Origin: Clostridia bacterium
GTDB taxonomy: Bacteria; Bacillota; Clostridia; Christensenellales; UBA1242
Assembly: GCA_017443885.1 (NCBI GenBank)
Contig: JAFSXW010000048.1
Span: 1 to 8,394, forward strand
DNA: 8,394 bases
Direction: 5' to 3'
How positions within the stretch are numbered: the stretch's first letter is position 1; each line of letters opens with the position of its first letter. Both the position numbers and the translations under genes were made by a program. The notes under the pieces were generated by a model. The model searched no databases. It worked only from the letters and a program-made list of their open reading frames with translations, and was not told the DNA's origin. Shown piece after piece: positions 7,596 to 8,394 of the stretch.

Positions 7596-8219
7596 TATGT
7601 ATGAGTGATCACCATAAAGTGAAATATTATTTAAAGCAAATTTAAAGTCGGCATTTTTTGCATACGCTTCTGTGCCTGAAAGTTTAAAAATTATTGCTGT
7701 GGTTTCGGCAGATTTTTCAAAATAATCATTTATATCTAATTTATATTTTTTTGTGTTGTTTGCTTTTTGCTCGCAAACGACTGAATAAGTTTTAACCTTT
7801 GCTCCATAGCCACCATCAATTTTGCCACCAGCAAGGTTTGTGATAATTATTTCAAATTGAAGAGTTGTGTTATTATTTTCTGCGTCAATGCAATCGTGAG
7901 TGGTGGTGATATCAAAAGATAGAGAAGATGCATAAAACAGATATAGCCACTCGCTAGAAAGGCTTAATGTTATTTTATCATATTGCCTAAAAACTTTATC
8001 TGCGGATATAAAATCTGTGGAAAAAGTGGTTTTTGATGCATTATCTGTGATAAGCTCATAAGAAGAAGTGTTTAGAGTGTAATACTCCATATTTAATTTA
8101 ACATAATTTGAGTTAGAGCAAGCCGTAAAAAACGAAAATATAAACATAAAAACAAAGGCACACAAATAAAAAGTGCCTTTATTTTTTAAATTGTTTTTAG
8201 TTAAGTTTTTCTCCATCAT
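7590..8219 (-). CDS. Putative lipoprotein of unknown function
   Basis: A 209-residue protein I do not recognise. The N-terminus has a lysine- and asparagine-rich n-region (residues 4-14), a strongly hydrophobic core (16-31) and the lipobox-like FTAC with Cys34. This predicts a type II signal peptide and lipid anchoring on the outer face of the membrane; Phe at -3 is less usual but tolerated. The mature part alternates polar and hydrophobic residues as in beta-sandwich proteins. It ends in a FKFALNNISLYG segment reminiscent of jelly-roll ligand-binding domains, a weak resemblance only. Cys110 and Cys149 could form a disulfide. There are two consecutive Met codons at the start, and either could initiate; no strong Shine-Dalgarno is visible. 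It overlaps the upstream DegV-family gene by 23 bases in another frame, suggesting coupled translation. Confidence 0.72.
   Translation of the reverse strand: MMEKNLTKNNLKNKGTFYLCAFVFMFIFSFFTACSNSNYVKLNMEYYTLNTSSYELITDNASKTTFSTDFISADKVFRQYDKITLSLSSEWLYLFYASSLSFDITTTHDCIDAENNNTTLQFEIIITNLAGGKIDGGYGAKVKTYSVVCEQKANNTKKYKLDINDYFEKSAETTAIIFKLSGTEAYAKNADFKFALNNISLYGDHSYIK
8148..8187 (-). terminator. Terminator-like hairpin downstream of the DegV-family gene
   Basis: AAAGGCAC (8154-8161) and GTGCCTTT (8173-8180) form eight perfect pairs, four of them G-C, around an 11-base A-rich loop. On the minus strand the hairpin begins 16 bases after the DegV-family stop and is followed, after one G, by five T's (8152-8148) and further T-rich sequence. 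The plus strand also has a T-run (8182-8187) but no known gene to end. It lies within codons 14-22 of the lipoprotein gene, so it may terminate, attenuate, or be coincidental. Confidence 0.5.
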
Positions 8220-8394
8220 TAATATACATTAGTCCCAAAGTGCCTTGACCAGCATGGCTTGTAACCGTTGCGCCGGCAATAGTTTCAATAACCTCTTTAA
8301 ATATGCCTTTTTCTTTGATATAGTTTTTAATATCTTCAACAATGCTTGGTTCTAGGTGTGTGTGTGTTACAAAGCAACGAGTTGTGTCTGGCGA
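8197..8394 (-). CDS. DegV-family fatty-acid-binding protein, C-terminal part (partial)
   Basis: Only the last 65 residues are in the window; the gene continues beyond 8394 and its start is not seen. The segment contains VTHTHLEP, then a helix, then VTSHAGQGTLGLMYI, matching the conserved DegV C-terminus, usually SH-x-GPGT-x-G. In the FakB proteins of this family the His of that motif (residue 47 of the visible part) helps bind the fatty-acid carboxylate, delivering the fatty acid to the kinase FakA for entry into phospholipid synthesis. Gln replaces the usual Pro in GPGT. It ends INDGEKLN with TAA at 8197-8199, overlapping the start of the lipoprotein gene. The family call is good; which fatty acid it binds, and whether it works with FakA here, is not visible. 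Confidence 0.88.
   Translation of the reverse strand, partial: SPDTTRCFVTHTHLEPSIVEDIKNYIKEKGIFKEVIETIAGATVTSHAGQGTLGLMYINDGEKLN

Noticed and set aside
82..8394. Mollicute-type code with TGA as Trp
   Set aside because: All genes are full length without in-frame TGA, so the standard code explains the window. None of the seven genes ends in TGA, but with only seven genes and high AT this proves nothing.

Overview
The window reads as ordinary chromosome from an AT-rich, low-GC Gram-positive bacterium, most likely an uncultured Clostridia-like Bacillota. The signs are the adjacent gyrB-gyrA pair, GyrB and GyrA of Gram-positive length, strong Shine-Dalgarno sites on several genes, a DegV-family protein, and Clostridia-type HD and acyltransferase proteins. 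Genes end in TAA (six) or TAG (one). All open frames are full length under the standard code, so TGA recoding is not needed.

Layout. Positions 1-81 hold a strong extended -10 promoter and the gyrB ribosome binding site. gyrB (82-1995) and gyrA (2004-4538) form a tight operon; the gyrA Shine-Dalgarno overlaps the gyrB stop. A bidirectional hairpin terminator (about 4546-4580) follows. A minus-strand HD-domain phosphohydrolase (4717-5352) faces gyrA. Divergent from it, a good promoter (5417-5463) drives a GT4 glycosyltransferase (5492-6673) and a PlsC-like acyltransferase (6730-7539), probably one transcript. A second bidirectional terminator (7566-7595) separates these from two minus-strand genes: a small lipoprotein (7590-8219) and, upstream of it, the C-terminal end of a DegV-family fatty-acid-binding protein (8197-8394, cut by the window edge).

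How the genes fit together. Gyrase is housekeeping. The glycosyltransferase and acyltransferase look like a small membrane-lipid or glycolipid module. A DegV/FakB-type protein nearby, on the other strand, is loosely consistent with a lipid theme, but that link is inference.

I see no mobile element, CRISPR array, tRNA, rRNA or clear new system. No stretch above 300 bases lacks a gene. The points most worth a second look are: drug-contact residues in gyrase that differ from E. coli (GyrA Asp87 aligned to Gly99, GyrB Arg136 aligned to Gln142), a charge-poor GyrA box, and a terminator-like hairpin downstream of degV that lies inside the signal-peptide codons of the overlapping lipoprotein gene.
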